Positions 7,716 to 16,867 of a DNA stretch of 64,000 nt are shown here, piece by piece. A program made the translations under genes and the position numbers. The stretch's first letter is position 1. The number at the start of each line of letters is the position of its first letter. The stretch is from Xylanimonas oleitrophica. GTDB taxonomy: Bacteria > Actinomycetota > Actinomycetes > Actinomycetales > Cellulomonadaceae. The notes beneath the pieces were generated by a model. That model was given only the letters and a program-made list of their open reading frames with translations, was not told the DNA's origin and did no database searches. The stretch is from NCBI RefSeq assembly GCF_003244315.1, contig NZ_QKWH01000001.1, positions 186,001 to 250,000 of the forward strand, given 5' to 3'.

Positions 7716-8918
7716 GCCGGCCTGGTGCTCATCCTGTCGACGGGGCCCCGCAGGGCCGAGCGCCCGTGCTGCCGGCCTCAGCGTCGTGCACCCGCACCGC
7801 GGGTGGGGTGGTACCCGCCGCACCTCGGGCAACGTCTCGGGCAGCGCCACCTCGAGCAGGGCCCCGGCCGACGTCGGCCGCAACCCGTCGAGGTGGGCGA
7901 GCACCTGGGCGCAGGCGAGGCTCGCCCCGGCTGCCGCGAGCGTCGTCTCCTGGGGCGGCTCGGTCCCTCCTCTGAGCTGTGCGGCCAGCGCGGGCCACAC
8001 GGGGTCGTCGTCGGTGCGGTGCAGGTCGGCGCACCGCGCGCACGCGGTGGTGCCGGGCAGCACGAAGGGTCCGACGACGACGTCGGCCTCCCGCACGGTG
8101 ACCGGCAGGTGCGGCACCCCCTCGCCGACGAGCCGTGCGTAGCGGGCGGGCGCGGGGGAGTGCGTCTCGACGAGCACGACGACGTCGGGAGCGCCGTCGG
8201 TCCGCACGCGGCAGCGCGGTGCCACCTGCGCCAGCGTGGCGGCGAGGGTCTCGTGACGAGGACGTCCGACGTCGCCGGGGCGGTAGGCGCCGAGCCCCAG
8301 GTCGGTGGTCTGCACGGGCGAGGCGTCCTGGAGCACGAGGGTGCCCACGCCCGCGGTGGCCAGGTGCAGGGCGACGGCGGCACCCGTGCGGCCGAGCCCG
8401 GCGACGCCCACGCACCGCCGAGCGCGGGTGGCGAGCGTCGCGCGACCGGCCCCGTCGGCGCGCAGGGCACCGAGCGTGGGGGAGTCGGCGGCGCCGTCGG
8501 CGGTCGCGGTCACGGTGGCGACCGCGGGGGGCTGCCGGTCGGTGGTGCCGGTGTGCTGGAGGAACCCGCCGTGGTGGAGCAGGAGGGCGATCTCGTCGCG
8601 GCGGCCGGGGTCGATGCCGCGGCGTCGGGCGGCGGCCGTCGGCGAGGTGTGGCGGCGGACGGCGAGCTCGCGGAGCCAGGCCACCTCGGCGTCGTCGAGA
8701 CCGCCCACGCGCACGGCCCAGCGGGGGTCGGTGCCGAGCTGGACCTCGCCGTGGCCGCGGTCGAGCACGGGGGTGCCGGGCCGCAGCCGGACGTCGTCGA
8801 GCGGGGGCGCGGGGTGTGCGCGCCGGCCGGTGGGCGGTACGGCGGGTGCCGCCGGTGCCTGGGCGGCGGTCGTGGTGAGCGGGGGTGGGGCGGCCGGAGG
8901 CGGGGCGACGGGTGGCAT
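7710..8918 (-). CDS. Orphan ThiF/E1-like adenylyltransferase with N-terminal winged-helix-like region
   Basis: 402 residues. After a Pro/Ala-rich start, residues about 40-130 read like the winged-helix clamp of RiPP E1-like proteins (LRPGTPVLDRG, VQLGTDPRWAVRVGGLDD). The Rossmann part has GVAGLGRTGAAVAL and the acidic loop VLQDASPVQTTDLG, with a partial zinc site (CARC and a C-terminal CGC). Adenylation activity is plausible but not shown. No YcaO, precursor peptide or MoaD/ThiS-like gene is nearby. The position matches Rv3196 of mycobacteria. ATG 8918 is preceded by CACGCT with a 6-nt gap and no ribosome binding site, so it is likely leaderless. Confidence 0.7.
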   Translation of the reverse strand: MPPVAPPPAAPPPLTTTAAQAPAAPAVPPTGRRAHPAPPLDDVRLRPGTPVLDRGHGEVQLGTDPRWAVRVGGLDDAEVAWLRELAVRRHTSPTAAARRRGIDPGRRDEIALLLHHGGFLQHTGTTDRQPPAVATVTATADGAADSPTLGALRADGAGRATLATRARRCVGVAGLGRTGAAVALHLATAGVGTLVLQDASPVQTTDLGLGAYRPGDVGRPRHETLAATLAQVAPRCRVRTDGAPDVVVLVETHSPAPARYARLVGEGVPHLPVTVREADVVVGPFVLPGTTACARCADLHRTDDDPVWPALAAQLRGGTEPPQETTLAAAGASLACAQVLAHLDGLRPTSAGALLEVALPETLPEVRRVPPHPRCGCTTLRPAARALGPAGPRRQDEHQAGA

Positions 8919-9033
8919 GCGGTCAGCGTGCCAGTGCCTGCGGGCGCGGCTCGTGCGTCGTCCACAGCCCACGTGAGCCGCGTGCCGTGCGCGTCTCGAT
9001 GTGTCTCTCACCACAACCTTGGGGTTTGTTAGG

Positions 9034-9039
9034 TACGGT
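9034..9039 (+). promoter_or_regulatory. -10 element of a leaderless promoter
   Basis: TACGGT ends 6 nt before GTG 9046 and is nearly identical in sequence and spacing to the nudC promoter. No ribosome binding site lies between it and the start. Confidence 0.5.
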
Positions 9040-9045
9040 CGGGGA

Positions 9046-9585
9046 GTGGCCCATGACGCGCCGGCGTCCGTCGAGACGTCCGTGGAGGTGCGCCGCAGCC
9101 GACGGCGGACCGCCACCGTGAGCGCCTACCGCGACGGCGATCGCACGATCGTCGCGATCCCGGCGCGCTTCTCGCGTGCCCAGGAGCAGGAGTGGGTCGC
9201 CAAGATGCTGGCCCGCCTGGAGCACAAGGAGCGCCGTCGGCGGCCGTCGGACGACGAGCTGGTGGCTCGGGCCCGGGACCTGTCGGAGCGCTACCTGGCG
9301 GGGGCGGCGCGGCCCACGAGCGTGCGCTGGTCGGCCAACCAGGGCCGGCGCTGGGGCTCGTGCACCCTGGTGGACGGCTCGATCCGCATCTCCACCCGGT
9401 TGCAGGGCATGCCGTCGTGGGTGCTGGACTACGTGCTGCTGCACGAGCTGGCCCACCTGCTGCACCCGGGGCACGGCCCGGAGTTCTGGCGGCTCCTGGA
9501 GGGCTACCCGCGCACGGACCGGGCGCGGGGGTTCCTGGAGGGCGTGAGCTTCGTCCAGGACGAGCCCCCGGGCGCCGACGTCTGA
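9046..9585 (+). CDS. YgjP-like (DUF45/M48-type) zinc metallopeptidase
   Basis: 179 residues. The zincin motif HELAHLLHPGHGPEFW gives HExxH plus the third His of the HGPEFW element, the hallmark of the YgjP/SprT-like DUF45 family. The preceding RRWGSC and the WVLDYVLLHELAH helix also match. Substrates are unknown for the family. There is no signal peptide, so it is cytoplasmic. I chose GTG 9046 over GTG 9001 because of the leaderless promoter. It is convergent with the next zincin gene. Confidence 0.85.
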   Translation: MAHDAPASVETSVEVRRSRRRTATVSAYRDGDRTIVAIPARFSRAQEQEWVAKMLARLEHKERRRRPSDDELVARARDLSERYLAGAARPTSVRWSANQGRRWGSCTLVDGSIRISTRLQGMPSWVLDYVLLHELAHLLHPGHGPEFWRLLEGYPRTDRARGFLEGVSFVQDEPPGADV

Positions 9586-9657
9586 CCTCGGTGTCCGAGG
9601 TCTGGCCGGGCCCGGGGAACGGGCCGGTCAGGACCGGTCGGTGCCGGTCGGTGCCGG

Positions 9658-11082
9658 TCAGTGCTGGTCGTCGTCGCCCAGGATCTGTGCGAGCGCCTCG
9701 TCGACGTCGGAGTGGGCCGTGGCCTGCGCCTCGCGGCGTGCGAGGTAGCCGGCGGGGTCGTCGAGGTCGCCGGGGCCGGGCAGCAGGTCTGGGTGGTCCC
9801 AGACGTGGTCGCGCCCCTCGGGGCCGCCCGCGACGGCCACGTGCGCGAACAGCGCGGCCGCGTCGCGCGAGCGGCGGGGCCGCAGCTCCAGCCCGACCAG
9901 GGAGGAGAAGGTCTGCTCGGCCGGCCCGCCCGCGGCCCGACGGCGCCGCAGCATCTCGCGCAGCGGCACGGCGTGCGGCAGGTGCGGCAGGGCGGCCTGG
10001 GCGCTGACCTCGTCCACCCACCCCTCTACGAGGGCGAGCGCCGTCTCCAGGCGCAGCAGGGTGGCCTGCTGCTCGGGGGTGGGCTGCAGGCCGAAGATGC
10101 CGCCGCCCGCGAGCGCCCGGCGCAGCGCCTCGGGGTCGGACACCTCGACGTCCCGCACCTGCTCCTCGAGGGTGTCGAGGTCGATGGTGATGCCGCGCGC
10201 GTACTGCTCGACGAGCCCGGTCAGGTGCGAGCGCACCCACGGCACGTGGGTGAACAGGCGGGCGTGGGCGGCCTCGCGCACGGCGAGGAAGTGCCGCACC
10301 TCGTCGGCGGGGGCGTCGAGGCCGTCGGCGAACGCGGCGACGTTGGTGGGCATCAGCACCGTGCCGGGGCCGGGCAGCAGCGGCAGGCCCACGTCGGTGG
10401 CGCCGAACACCTCCCGCGAGAGGGTGCCGGCAGCCTGGCCCACCTGCATGCCGAAGGCCGCGGCACCCAGGCGGCGCAGCAGCTGGGCGGGGTCGAGGCC
10501 GCCGAGGCCGAGCTGCTCGAGGCCGAGCCCGGAGGGCCCGAGGGCGCCGGCGGGCAGGCCGGGCAGCTCGAGGCTGACGTCGAGGTCGCCGGGGAGCTGG
10601 TCGGCCAGCACGGTGGCCAGGGCGTCGGCCATGGACGCGGCGACGGGGGCGACGAGGCGGTTCCACGCGGGCAGCGTGGCCTCGACCCACTCGGAGCGGC
10701 TCCAGGCGTGCTTCTGGCCGCCCGACGGCGGCAGGGTCGTGGCGGCGTCGAGCCACAGCTCGGCGACGGTGAGGGCGTCGGTCGCCTGCCGCGCCTGGGT
10801 GCCCGTCAGGGACGGGTCGCCCTCCGCGACCGCGACCTGGCGGGCGAGGTCGTGCGCGACGTCGGTGTTGACGGGACCGTCGCCCGAGGCGGACAGCATG
10901 CGCTGCACCTGCGCCAGGACGTGCTGCATCGTCGCCGGGTCGGGCATGGCGCCGCCGCCGGCCAGGGCTGCCGGGTCGATGCCCTGCGCGCGCATCTGGG
11001 CGATGACCTCGTCGGCGCGGTCGCCGAACAGCTGGCCCAGCAGCTCGCGCAGACGGCGCTCGTCGTCGTCGGGATGGTTCAT
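9658..11082 (-). CDS. DUF2342-family zinc-dependent metalloprotease-like protein
   Basis: 474 residues from ATG 11082, which has GAGGAG upstream. The family signature is VREAAHARLFTHVPWVRSHL, with its HxR zinc-site region, preceded by the long helical N-terminal domain typical of the actinobacterial zincin-like DUF2342 group (Rv3195 relatives). Longer reading to 11397 is possible but only adds low-complexity sequence overlapping the next promoter. Enzymatic activity is not established for the family. It is divergent from the PDZ-Lon gene, the same arrangement as in mycobacteria. Confidence 0.85.
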   Translation of the reverse strand: MNHPDDDERRLRELLGQLFGDRADEVIAQMRAQGIDPAALAGGGAMPDPATMQHVLAQVQRMLSASGDGPVNTDVAHDLARQVAVAEGDPSLTGTQARQATDALTVAELWLDAATTLPPSGGQKHAWSRSEWVEATLPAWNRLVAPVAASMADALATVLADQLPGDLDVSLELPGLPAGALGPSGLGLEQLGLGGLDPAQLLRRLGAAAFGMQVGQAAGTLSREVFGATDVGLPLLPGPGTVLMPTNVAAFADGLDAPADEVRHFLAVREAAHARLFTHVPWVRSHLTGLVEQYARGITIDLDTLEEQVRDVEVSDPEALRRALAGGGIFGLQPTPEQQATLLRLETALALVEGWVDEVSAQAALPHLPHAVPLREMLRRRRAAGGPAEQTFSSLVGLELRPRRSRDAAALFAHVAVAGGPEGRDHVWDHPDLLPGPGDLDDPAGYLARREAQATAHSDVDEALAQILGDDDQH

Positions 11083-11227
11083 GGGTGGGCTCCTCGCGTC
11101 GGTCCTCACCGTAACCAGGGCGGCGGGGGCCGTGGGGTGCCCGGTGGCGGCTTTCGCCCACAGCGCACCGGCGCCGGGGAGGGCCGCGGTGGGGCAGGTT
11201 CCCAGGCGGAGCGGGGATGATGGGCGG

Positions 11228-12382
11228 GTGACGTCGACCGACCCCCGTACCGGTGCCGGCCTGGGTGGCGAGGACAACGGCTCCGTGGGCTTCCCCGAGC
11301 CGGCTGCCCCTGCCCCGGTGGGGCCGCGCGCCCTGGTGCTGAGCGCCTCGCTCCTGGCCACCGCCCTGCTGTCCGCCGTGGCCCTCGTGCTGCCCACCGG
11401 CTACGCCGTCCGGGCGCCGGGCCCCACGGAGGACACCCTGGGCTCGCAGCGCGTCGGCTCGGGGCAGGACGCGCGCGAGATGCCCCTGGTGGAGATCGAG
11501 GGCGCCGAGACCTACCCGGCGTCGGGCCAGCTGCGGCTGACCACGGTCTCGGTGGGCGGCGGCCCGGTCAGCAACGTGTACGCCGGTGACGTGCTCGCCG
11601 CGTGGGCGTCCCCGGCGCGGGCGGCGCTGCCGGTGGAGGCCGTGTTCCCCGCCGGGGTCACGCAGGAGCAGCAGCGCGAGGAGAGCGCCGCGCAGATGAC
11701 CAGCTCGCAGGAGAACGCGACGGCCGCGGCCCTCACCGAGCTGGGGTACGACGTGCCGGCCACGCTGACCGTCGCCGGCACGCCAGAGGGGTCGGGGGCG
11801 GCTGGGGTCGTCGAGGAGGGCGACGTCGTGCGCAGCCTCGACGGGCGACCGGTGGCCACGCACGCCGACCTGCTGGGCGAGCTGGACCAGGTCACGCCCG
11901 GCGACGACGTCGTGCTCGGTGTCGAGCGCGACGGGCGCCCGCAGGACCTGACGATCACGACGACGGACGGCGGCTCGCGTGCCGCCCTCGGCATCCTCGT
12001 CAGCTCGCAGTACGACTTCCCGATCGACGTCTCGATCCGCATCGAGGACATCGGCGGGCCGAGCGCCGGGATGATGTTCGCCCTGGCGATCATCGACGTG
12101 CTCACGCCCGAGGACGAGCTGCAGGGCCAGGTGGTGGCGGGCACCGGCACCATGGACGTCGACGGCGCGGTGGGGCCCATCGGGGGCATCGAGCAGAAGC
12201 TGCGCGGCGCGGTGCGTGACGGAGCGGCCTGGTTCCTGGCCCCGGCGGACAACTGCCCGCAGGTGGTGGGCGAGGTGCCGGAGGGGCTGCGCGTGGTGCG
12301 GGTGGCCACGCTGGCCGAGGCGCGCGACGCCGTCGAGGCCATCGGCGCAGGCCGCGGCGAGGCGCTGCCCACCTGCTCCTGA
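11228..12382 (+). CDS. Membrane-anchored PDZ-Lon (S16) protease
   Basis: 384 residues. One N-terminal transmembrane segment lies at about 36-58, then a PDZ domain (GVVEEGDVVRSLDGRPV) and a Lon-type S16 protease domain with the catalytic Ser in GGPSAG and the catalytic Lys in GGIEQK. The domain faces outside the membrane by family precedent (YlbL/Rv3194c type). GTG 11228 has GATGAT with a 6-nt gap and no ribosome binding site, so it is possibly leaderless. It is followed by the UPF0182 gene. Confidence 0.9.
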   Translation: MTSTDPRTGAGLGGEDNGSVGFPEPAAPAPVGPRALVLSASLLATALLSAVALVLPTGYAVRAPGPTEDTLGSQRVGSGQDAREMPLVEIEGAETYPASGQLRLTTVSVGGGPVSNVYAGDVLAAWASPARAALPVEAVFPAGVTQEQQREESAAQMTSSQENATAAALTELGYDVPATLTVAGTPEGSGAAGVVEEGDVVRSLDGRPVATHADLLGELDQVTPGDDVVLGVERDGRPQDLTITTTDGGSRAALGILVSSQYDFPIDVSIRIEDIGGPSAGMMFALAIIDVLTPEDELQGQVVAGTGTMDVDGAVGPIGGIEQKLRGAVRDGAAWFLAPADNCPQVVGEVPEGLRVVRVATLAEARDAVEAIGAGRGEALPTCS

Positions 12383-12494
12383 CGGCGGTTGCGGAGCGTC
12401 CTGCCGGGCGCTTCCGGGCACCGGCAGCGGCGGTGCGGCAGGCCTCTGCCACGCGGCACGACGGCCACCGGCTGACGTGCGCGGGCGAACGGTG

Positions 12495-12520
12495 GGAACC
12501 TGGGGCGGACCACAGACGTT
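12495..12520 (+). promoter_or_regulatory. Candidate ECF sigma promoter upstream of the UPF0182 gene
   Basis: GGAAC (12495-12499), an 18-nt gap and GTT (12518-12520) fit the -35/-10 pattern of actinobacterial SigE/SigH (SigR)-type ECF promoters. It starts 80 nt before GTG 12575. The match is by eye and based on short elements. Confidence 0.4.
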
Positions 12521-12574
12521 CCCCTTACCGGTCGTGCACACGCGCGACACCTGATCCACCCCAGCGAGGTACCT

Positions 12575-15500
12575 GTGTCGTTCGCCCCACCCCGTCGTCC
12601 CAGCCCGCCGCCACGGCGAGGCCGCAGCCCGCTCGTCGTCGCGCTCGTGGTGCTCGCGGCCATCGTCGCGGCGCTGCTGATCCTGGCGCAGTTCTGGACC
12701 GAGATCATGTGGTTCCAGGCGCTCGACTTCGGTCGGGTCGTGTGGACGCAGTGGATCGCCCGGGCCGCCCTGTTCGCCGTCGCGTTCGTGCTCATGGCCA
12801 GCGTCGTGTTCTGGTCGTTCTCCGCCGCGTACCGGTCCCGGCCGGTGTACGCGCCGTCGACGCCGGAGCAGGCCACGCTGGACCAGTACCGCGAGGCGGT
12901 CGAGCCGCTGCGCCGCGTGGTGACGATCGCCGCCCCGCTGGTCGTCGGGTTCTTCGCCGGTGTGGCCGCGGCCGCGCAGTGGCGCACCGTGCTGCTGGCC
13001 CTGAACTCCGTGCCGTTCGGCACCACCGACCCGCAGCACGGGCTCGACGTGGGCTTCTACGTCTTCCAGCTCCCCGCGCTGCGCTTCGCCGTCAGCATGC
13101 TCATGGCCGTGGTGGTCGTCTCGGCCATCGCCGCGCTGGTCACCCACTACCTGTACGGCGGTCTGCGTGTGGGCCCCGTGCCCGACGGGACGGCGCGCAC
13201 CACCCGTGCGGCGCGCATCCACCTGTCGGTGCTCGCAGCCGTGTTCATGCTGCTGATCGCCGCGAACTACTGGCTCGACCGGTACTCGATCCTGCTGTCC
13301 TCCGGTGACCGGTTCGATGGCGCCTCCTACGCCGACGTGCACGCGGTGATCCCCTCCAAGGCGATCCTCACCGGTGTCGCGCTGCTCGTGGCAGCCACGT
13401 TCGTGGTGGCCGCGTTCCGCGGCAACTGGCGCCTGCCGGCCATCGGCGTCGGCCTCATGGTGGTCTCCGCCGTGGCGATCGGCGGCATCTACCCCGCCGT
13501 CGTGCAGCGCTTCCAGGTGACCCCGAACGCGCAGGAGTACGAGGCCGAGTACATCCAGCGCAACATCGACGCGACGCACAAGGCGTTCGGGCTCGACAAC
13601 GTGGAGACGCAGCAGTACGACGCCACCACCCAGGCGGAGGCGGGCGCGCTGCGCGAGGACGCCGAGACCACGGCGTCGGTGCGGCTGCTCGACCCGCAGG
13701 TGGTCAGCCCCTCGTTCCGCCAGCTGCAGCAGAACAAGCAGTACTACAACTTCACGAACAACCTGGCCGTGGACCGCTACACGGTGGACGGGGAGTCGCG
13801 CGACACCGTGATCGCGGTGCGCGAGCTCAACCTCGACGGCCTGGGCAACAACCAGCGCAACTGGGTCAACGACCACACCGTGTTCACGCACGGCTACGGC
13901 GTCGTCGCCGCCTACGGCAACCAGCCGGGCCCCGACGGCCGGCCCGCGTTCTTCGAGGGCGGCATCCCCACCCAGGGCGCGCTGACCGACATGTTCGAGG
14001 GCGGCTACGAGCCGCGCATCTACTTCAGCCCGGCCACCACCACGTACTCGATCGTCGGTGCCCCCGAGGGCTCCACGCCGTGGGAGCTCGACTACCAGGC
14101 GGACGACGCCGAGGGTGGCGGTCAGGTCAACTACACGTTCCCCACCCAGGAGCGCACGGCCGGCCCGAGCGTCGGCTCGTTCCTGTCCAAGGTGCTGTAC
14201 GCGCTGAAGTTCGGCTCGCAGGAGATCCTGTTCTCCGAGCGCGTCACGAGCGAGTCGCAGATCCTCTACGACCGTGACCCGCAGCAGCGCGTGGCCAAGG
14301 TCGCGCCGTGGCTCACCCTCGACAACCGCGTGTACCCCGCGGTGGTCGACGGTCGCGTCAAGTGGATCGTGGACGCCTACACCACCACGAACGCGTACCC
14401 GTACTCGACCTCGACGCCGATGCGTGAGTCCACCGCGGACACCCTCACCGCGCAGGCCCAGGGCCTGCCGGTGGAGCTGCCGCAGGAGGTCAACTACATC
14501 CGCAACTCGGTCAAGGCGACCGTGGACGCCTACGACGGCTCTGTGACGCTCTACGCGTGGGAGCCCGAGGACCCGATGCTGCAGGCCTGGGAGAACGTGT
14601 TCCCCGGCTCCGTGCGCCCCCTGGCGGACATCTCGGGCGACCTGATGAGCCACCTGCGCTACCCGGAGGACCTGTTCAAGGTCCAGCGGTCGCTGCTCAC
14701 GCAGTACCACGTGACCGAGCCCGGCCAGTTCTTCTCGGGCCAGGACTTCTGGCGCAACCCGCAGGACCCCACGGTCCAGACGGAGCCCAAGCCCCTGCAG
14801 CCGCCGTACTACCTGACGCTGCAGATGCCGGGCCAGGAGCAGTCGTCGTTCTCCCTGACGTCGACGTTCATCCCGGGTGGCAACTCCGACCGCGAGATCC
14901 TCACCGGGTTCCTCGCCGCGGACGCGGAGGCAGGGTCGACTGCGGGGGAGAAGTCCCCCGACTACGGCCGGCTGAGGCTCCTGGAGCTGCCCCGAGACCT
15001 GACCGTCCCCGGTCCGGGCCAGGTGCAGAACAACTTCGACTCCAACCCGATCATCTCCGAGCAGCTCAACATCCTGGAGCGCGGTTCCTCGAGCGTGGTG
15101 CGCGGCAACCAGCTGACGCTGCCCGTGGGCGGCGGCCTGCTGTACGTCCAGCCGGTGTACATCCAGTCCGCCACCGGCACGCAGTTCCCGCTGCTGCGCC
15201 GCGTGCTCGTCGCCTTCGGTGACCAGACCGGGTACGCCGCGACGCTCGACGAGGCCCTGGACCAGGTGTTCGGGGGCGACTCGGGTGCGGCTGCCGGTGA
15301 CGCCGGTGGCGAGGCCGAGGACGAGGCGCCGATCACACCGGCGGACCCGGGCACCGACCTGGGCAGCCCGGCGGCGGAGCCGACGGCTGAGCCCACGCAG
15401 CCCACGCCGACGGAGACGACCGAGCCGGAGCCGACCGACACGGCTCCGGCCCCGGCCCCGGCAGCGCCGGGCGACCCGCGGGCCGAGCTCGACTCGGCGC

Positions 15501-15649
15501 TGCAGGAGGCCAACGCCGCCATGCAGGCCGGTCAGCAGGCTCTCCAGCAGGGCGACTTCGCCGCCTACGGCCAGGCGCAGGAGCGGCTCCAGGCCGCCCT
15601 GGAGCGGGCCGTGGCAGCGGAGGACGCGCTGGACGGTGCGGGAGGCTGA
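12575..15649 (+). CDS. UPF0182 family integral membrane protein
   Basis: 1024 residues. An N-terminal block of about seven transmembrane segments (residues about 20-320) is followed by a large domain with family landmarks such as NRNWVNDHTVFTHGYG-like sequence (here NNQRNWVNDHTVFTHG) and an acidic Pro/Thr-rich tail ending in a predicted helical or coiled-coil segment (about 960-1020). Function is unknown. It is the ortholog of Rv3193c by position. GTG 12575 has GAGG upstream. The ECF-like promoter suggests envelope-stress control with the PDZ-Lon gene upstream. Confidence 0.92.
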   Translation: MSFAPPRRPSPPPRRGRSPLVVALVVLAAIVAALLILAQFWTEIMWFQALDFGRVVWTQWIARAALFAVAFVLMASVVFWSFSAAYRSRPVYAPSTPEQATLDQYREAVEPLRRVVTIAAPLVVGFFAGVAAAAQWRTVLLALNSVPFGTTDPQHGLDVGFYVFQLPALRFAVSMLMAVVVVSAIAALVTHYLYGGLRVGPVPDGTARTTRAARIHLSVLAAVFMLLIAANYWLDRYSILLSSGDRFDGASYADVHAVIPSKAILTGVALLVAATFVVAAFRGNWRLPAIGVGLMVVSAVAIGGIYPAVVQRFQVTPNAQEYEAEYIQRNIDATHKAFGLDNVETQQYDATTQAEAGALREDAETTASVRLLDPQVVSPSFRQLQQNKQYYNFTNNLAVDRYTVDGESRDTVIAVRELNLDGLGNNQRNWVNDHTVFTHGYGVVAAYGNQPGPDGRPAFFEGGIPTQGALTDMFEGGYEPRIYFSPATTTYSIVGAPEGSTPWELDYQADDAEGGGQVNYTFPTQERTAGPSVGSFLSKVLYALKFGSQEILFSERVTSESQILYDRDPQQRVAKVAPWLTLDNRVYPAVVDGRVKWIVDAYTTTNAYPYSTSTPMRESTADTLTAQAQGLPVELPQEVNYIRNSVKATVDAYDGSVTLYAWEPEDPMLQAWENVFPGSVRPLADISGDLMSHLRYPEDLFKVQRSLLTQYHVTEPGQFFSGQDFWRNPQDPTVQTEPKPLQPPYYLTLQMPGQEQSSFSLTSTFIPGGNSDREILTGFLAADAEAGSTAGEKSPDYGRLRLLELPRDLTVPGPGQVQNNFDSNPIISEQLNILERGSSSVVRGNQLTLPVGGGLLYVQPVYIQSATGTQFPLLRRVLVAFGDQTGYAATLDEALDQVFGGDSGAAAGDAGGEAEDEAPITPADPGTDLGSPAAEPTAEPTQPTPTETTEPEPTDTAPAPAPAAPGDPRAELDSALQEANAAMQAGQQALQQGDFAAYGQAQERLQAALERAVAAEDALDGAGG

Positions 15650-15657
15650 CATCCGGG

Positions 15658-15716
15658 CCGCAGGTCGGGGTCTGGGTGTGACGCTCGTCGCACGCAGGCC
15701 CCGACCTGCGGTTTTG
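15658..15716 (+). terminator. Intrinsic terminator after the UPF0182 gene
   Basis: 13-bp perfect stem CCGCAGGTCGGGG (15658-15670) with its complement (15699-15711), followed by TTTT. Confidence 0.8.
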
Positions 15717-15730
15717 CCTCAGGCGCCGAT

Positions 15731-15759
15731 TTGGACCTGGGGCGGACATGGCGTAATGT
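15731..15759 (+). promoter_or_regulatory. SigA-type promoter of the initiator tRNA gene
   Basis: TTGGAC (15731-15736), 17-nt spacer, TAATGT (15754-15759). Transcription would start near 15766, 6 nt before the mature tRNA 5' end. This is the most consensus-like promoter in the window. Confidence 0.75.
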
Positions 15760-15771
15760 TCAGGGAGTCGA

Positions 15772-15848
15772 CGCGGGGTGGAGCAGCTCGGTAGCTCGCT
15801 GGGCTCATAACCCAGAGGTCGCAGGTTCAAATCCTGCCCCCGCTACCA
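15772..15848 (+). tRNA. Initiator tRNA-fMet (CAT)
   Basis: 77 nt with encoded CCA. Anticodon CAT is at 15806-15808. Initiator features are present: an unpaired 1-72 position (C1, T72) and three G-C pairs (GGG/CCC) in the anticodon stem beside the loop CTCATAA. The T-arm is GCAGG TTCAAAT CCTGC. These separate it from elongator tRNA-Met and tRNA-Ile(CAU). Confidence 0.96.
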
Positions 15849-15874
15849 CACAGGATCACGAGAGTGGTTCTGAA

Positions 15875-15907
15875 CGAAGGCCCCCAGGGATTCCCTGGGG
15901 GCCTTCG
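15875..15907. terminator. Terminator after the tRNA gene
   Basis: A palindrome with 16-bp complementary arms (15875-15890 and 15892-15907), followed on the plus strand by TCGTTGT. It can also serve the AraC-type gene arriving from the other side. Confidence 0.75.
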
Positions 15908-15988
15908 TCGTTGTCGGGCTCCGGTCTCGTCCCCGACGAACGCGACCGAGCCCGCGGACGGCTCGACCCGGCAGCCCGCCCACGACGC

Positions 15989-16867
15989 TCACGTCGAGGT
16001 CAGCCCGACCTCGCGAAGCAGCGCGGCGTCGACGGACGGGGGAGCGCCGAACTGGCGACGGTACTCGCGACTGAACTGTGACGCGCTCTCGTAGCCGACG
16101 GCGTAGGCGGCACCTGCGATGTCGCTCGGGTCGGCGAGGAGCCGCACACGCGCCTCCTGGAGGCGCAGCCGCTTCTGGTACTGGACAGGGCTGAGCGCGG
16201 TGATCGCGCGGAAGCTGCGATGAAAAGCCGACGGACTCATCCGGGCGAGCCGTGCGAGATCCTCGATGCGGAAGGGATCGGCGTAGTGCTCGCGGATCCA
16301 TCGCACCGCGTGCCCCACACGGCTGAGGCTGCTGTCAGCGAGGCCGAGCTGGCGCACCACGGGGCCGAGCGGGCCGGTGAGCGCCAGCCAGTGCAGCTCC
16401 CGTTCGAAGATCGCGCCCAGCACCGCGCGGTCCTGCGGCCTCTCGATGAGCCGTACCGTCCGGCCCACGGCATCGATCACGTCGGGCGAGGCGTCGGCGA
16501 CCGCGATACCGGCTGGCACGGGGCCGCGCGGTGACGGAGGGCTCTCCAGCAGCAGCTCGGCGATGATCGCGGGCCGCAGGGTCATGGCGAAGCCGAGCGC
16601 CGGCCGGCGCGCGCTCACTCCGAAGAAGTGGCCCATCACAGGCACCTCGACGGATGTGACGAGGCACTGCCCGGCGCCGTACTCGAACACCTGCTCGCCG
16701 ACCGCCATGCGTTTCGAACCGCGGGCCATGAGCACGAACGACGTGCCGGTCACGGATCCCTCCGGCGGGCCCTCGGTCTCGACCCGGGAGGCCACGATGC
16801 CGTCGACGATCGTCGTCTCCGCGCCGGCGAGGCGGTCGATGAGCCTGCAGACGTCTTCCAGCTCCAT
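15989..16867 (-). CDS. AraC-family regulator (AraC_N / CuxR-like N-terminus)
   Basis: 292 residues. The N-terminal cupin-like sensing region (GTSFVLMARGSKRMAVGE, VTSVEVPVMGHF) is typical of the AraC_N group. The C-terminal double HTH begins about residue 190 (RIEDLARLARMSPSAFHRSF) and ends in the second-helix signature YAVGYESASQFSREYRRQFG. Such proteins usually regulate the adjacent oxidoreductase genes. It is divergent from the SDR operon across 146 bp. Third-position A/T is somewhat more frequent than in neighbours, which hints at a different history, but this was judged by eye only. Confidence 0.88.
   Translation of the reverse strand: MELEDVCRLIDRLAGAETTIVDGIVASRVETEGPPEGSVTGTSFVLMARGSKRMAVGEQVFEYGAGQCLVTSVEVPVMGHFFGVSARRPALGFAMTLRPAIIAELLLESPPSPRGPVPAGIAVADASPDVIDAVGRTVRLIERPQDRAVLGAIFERELHWLALTGPLGPVVRQLGLADSSLSRVGHAVRWIREHYADPFRIEDLARLARMSPSAFHRSFRAITALSPVQYQKRLRLQEARVRLLADPSDIAGAAYAVGYESASQFSREYRRQFGAPPSVDAALLREVGLTST

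Noticed and set aside
9029-15652. 2207-codon open frame on the minus strand
   Set aside because: It runs antisense through five recognisable genes and is Arg/His/Gly-rich, a typical high-GC shadow frame.
15772-15848. tRNA-fMet as a phage or island attachment site
   Set aside because: No integrase and no repeated tRNA 3' end were seen downstream.
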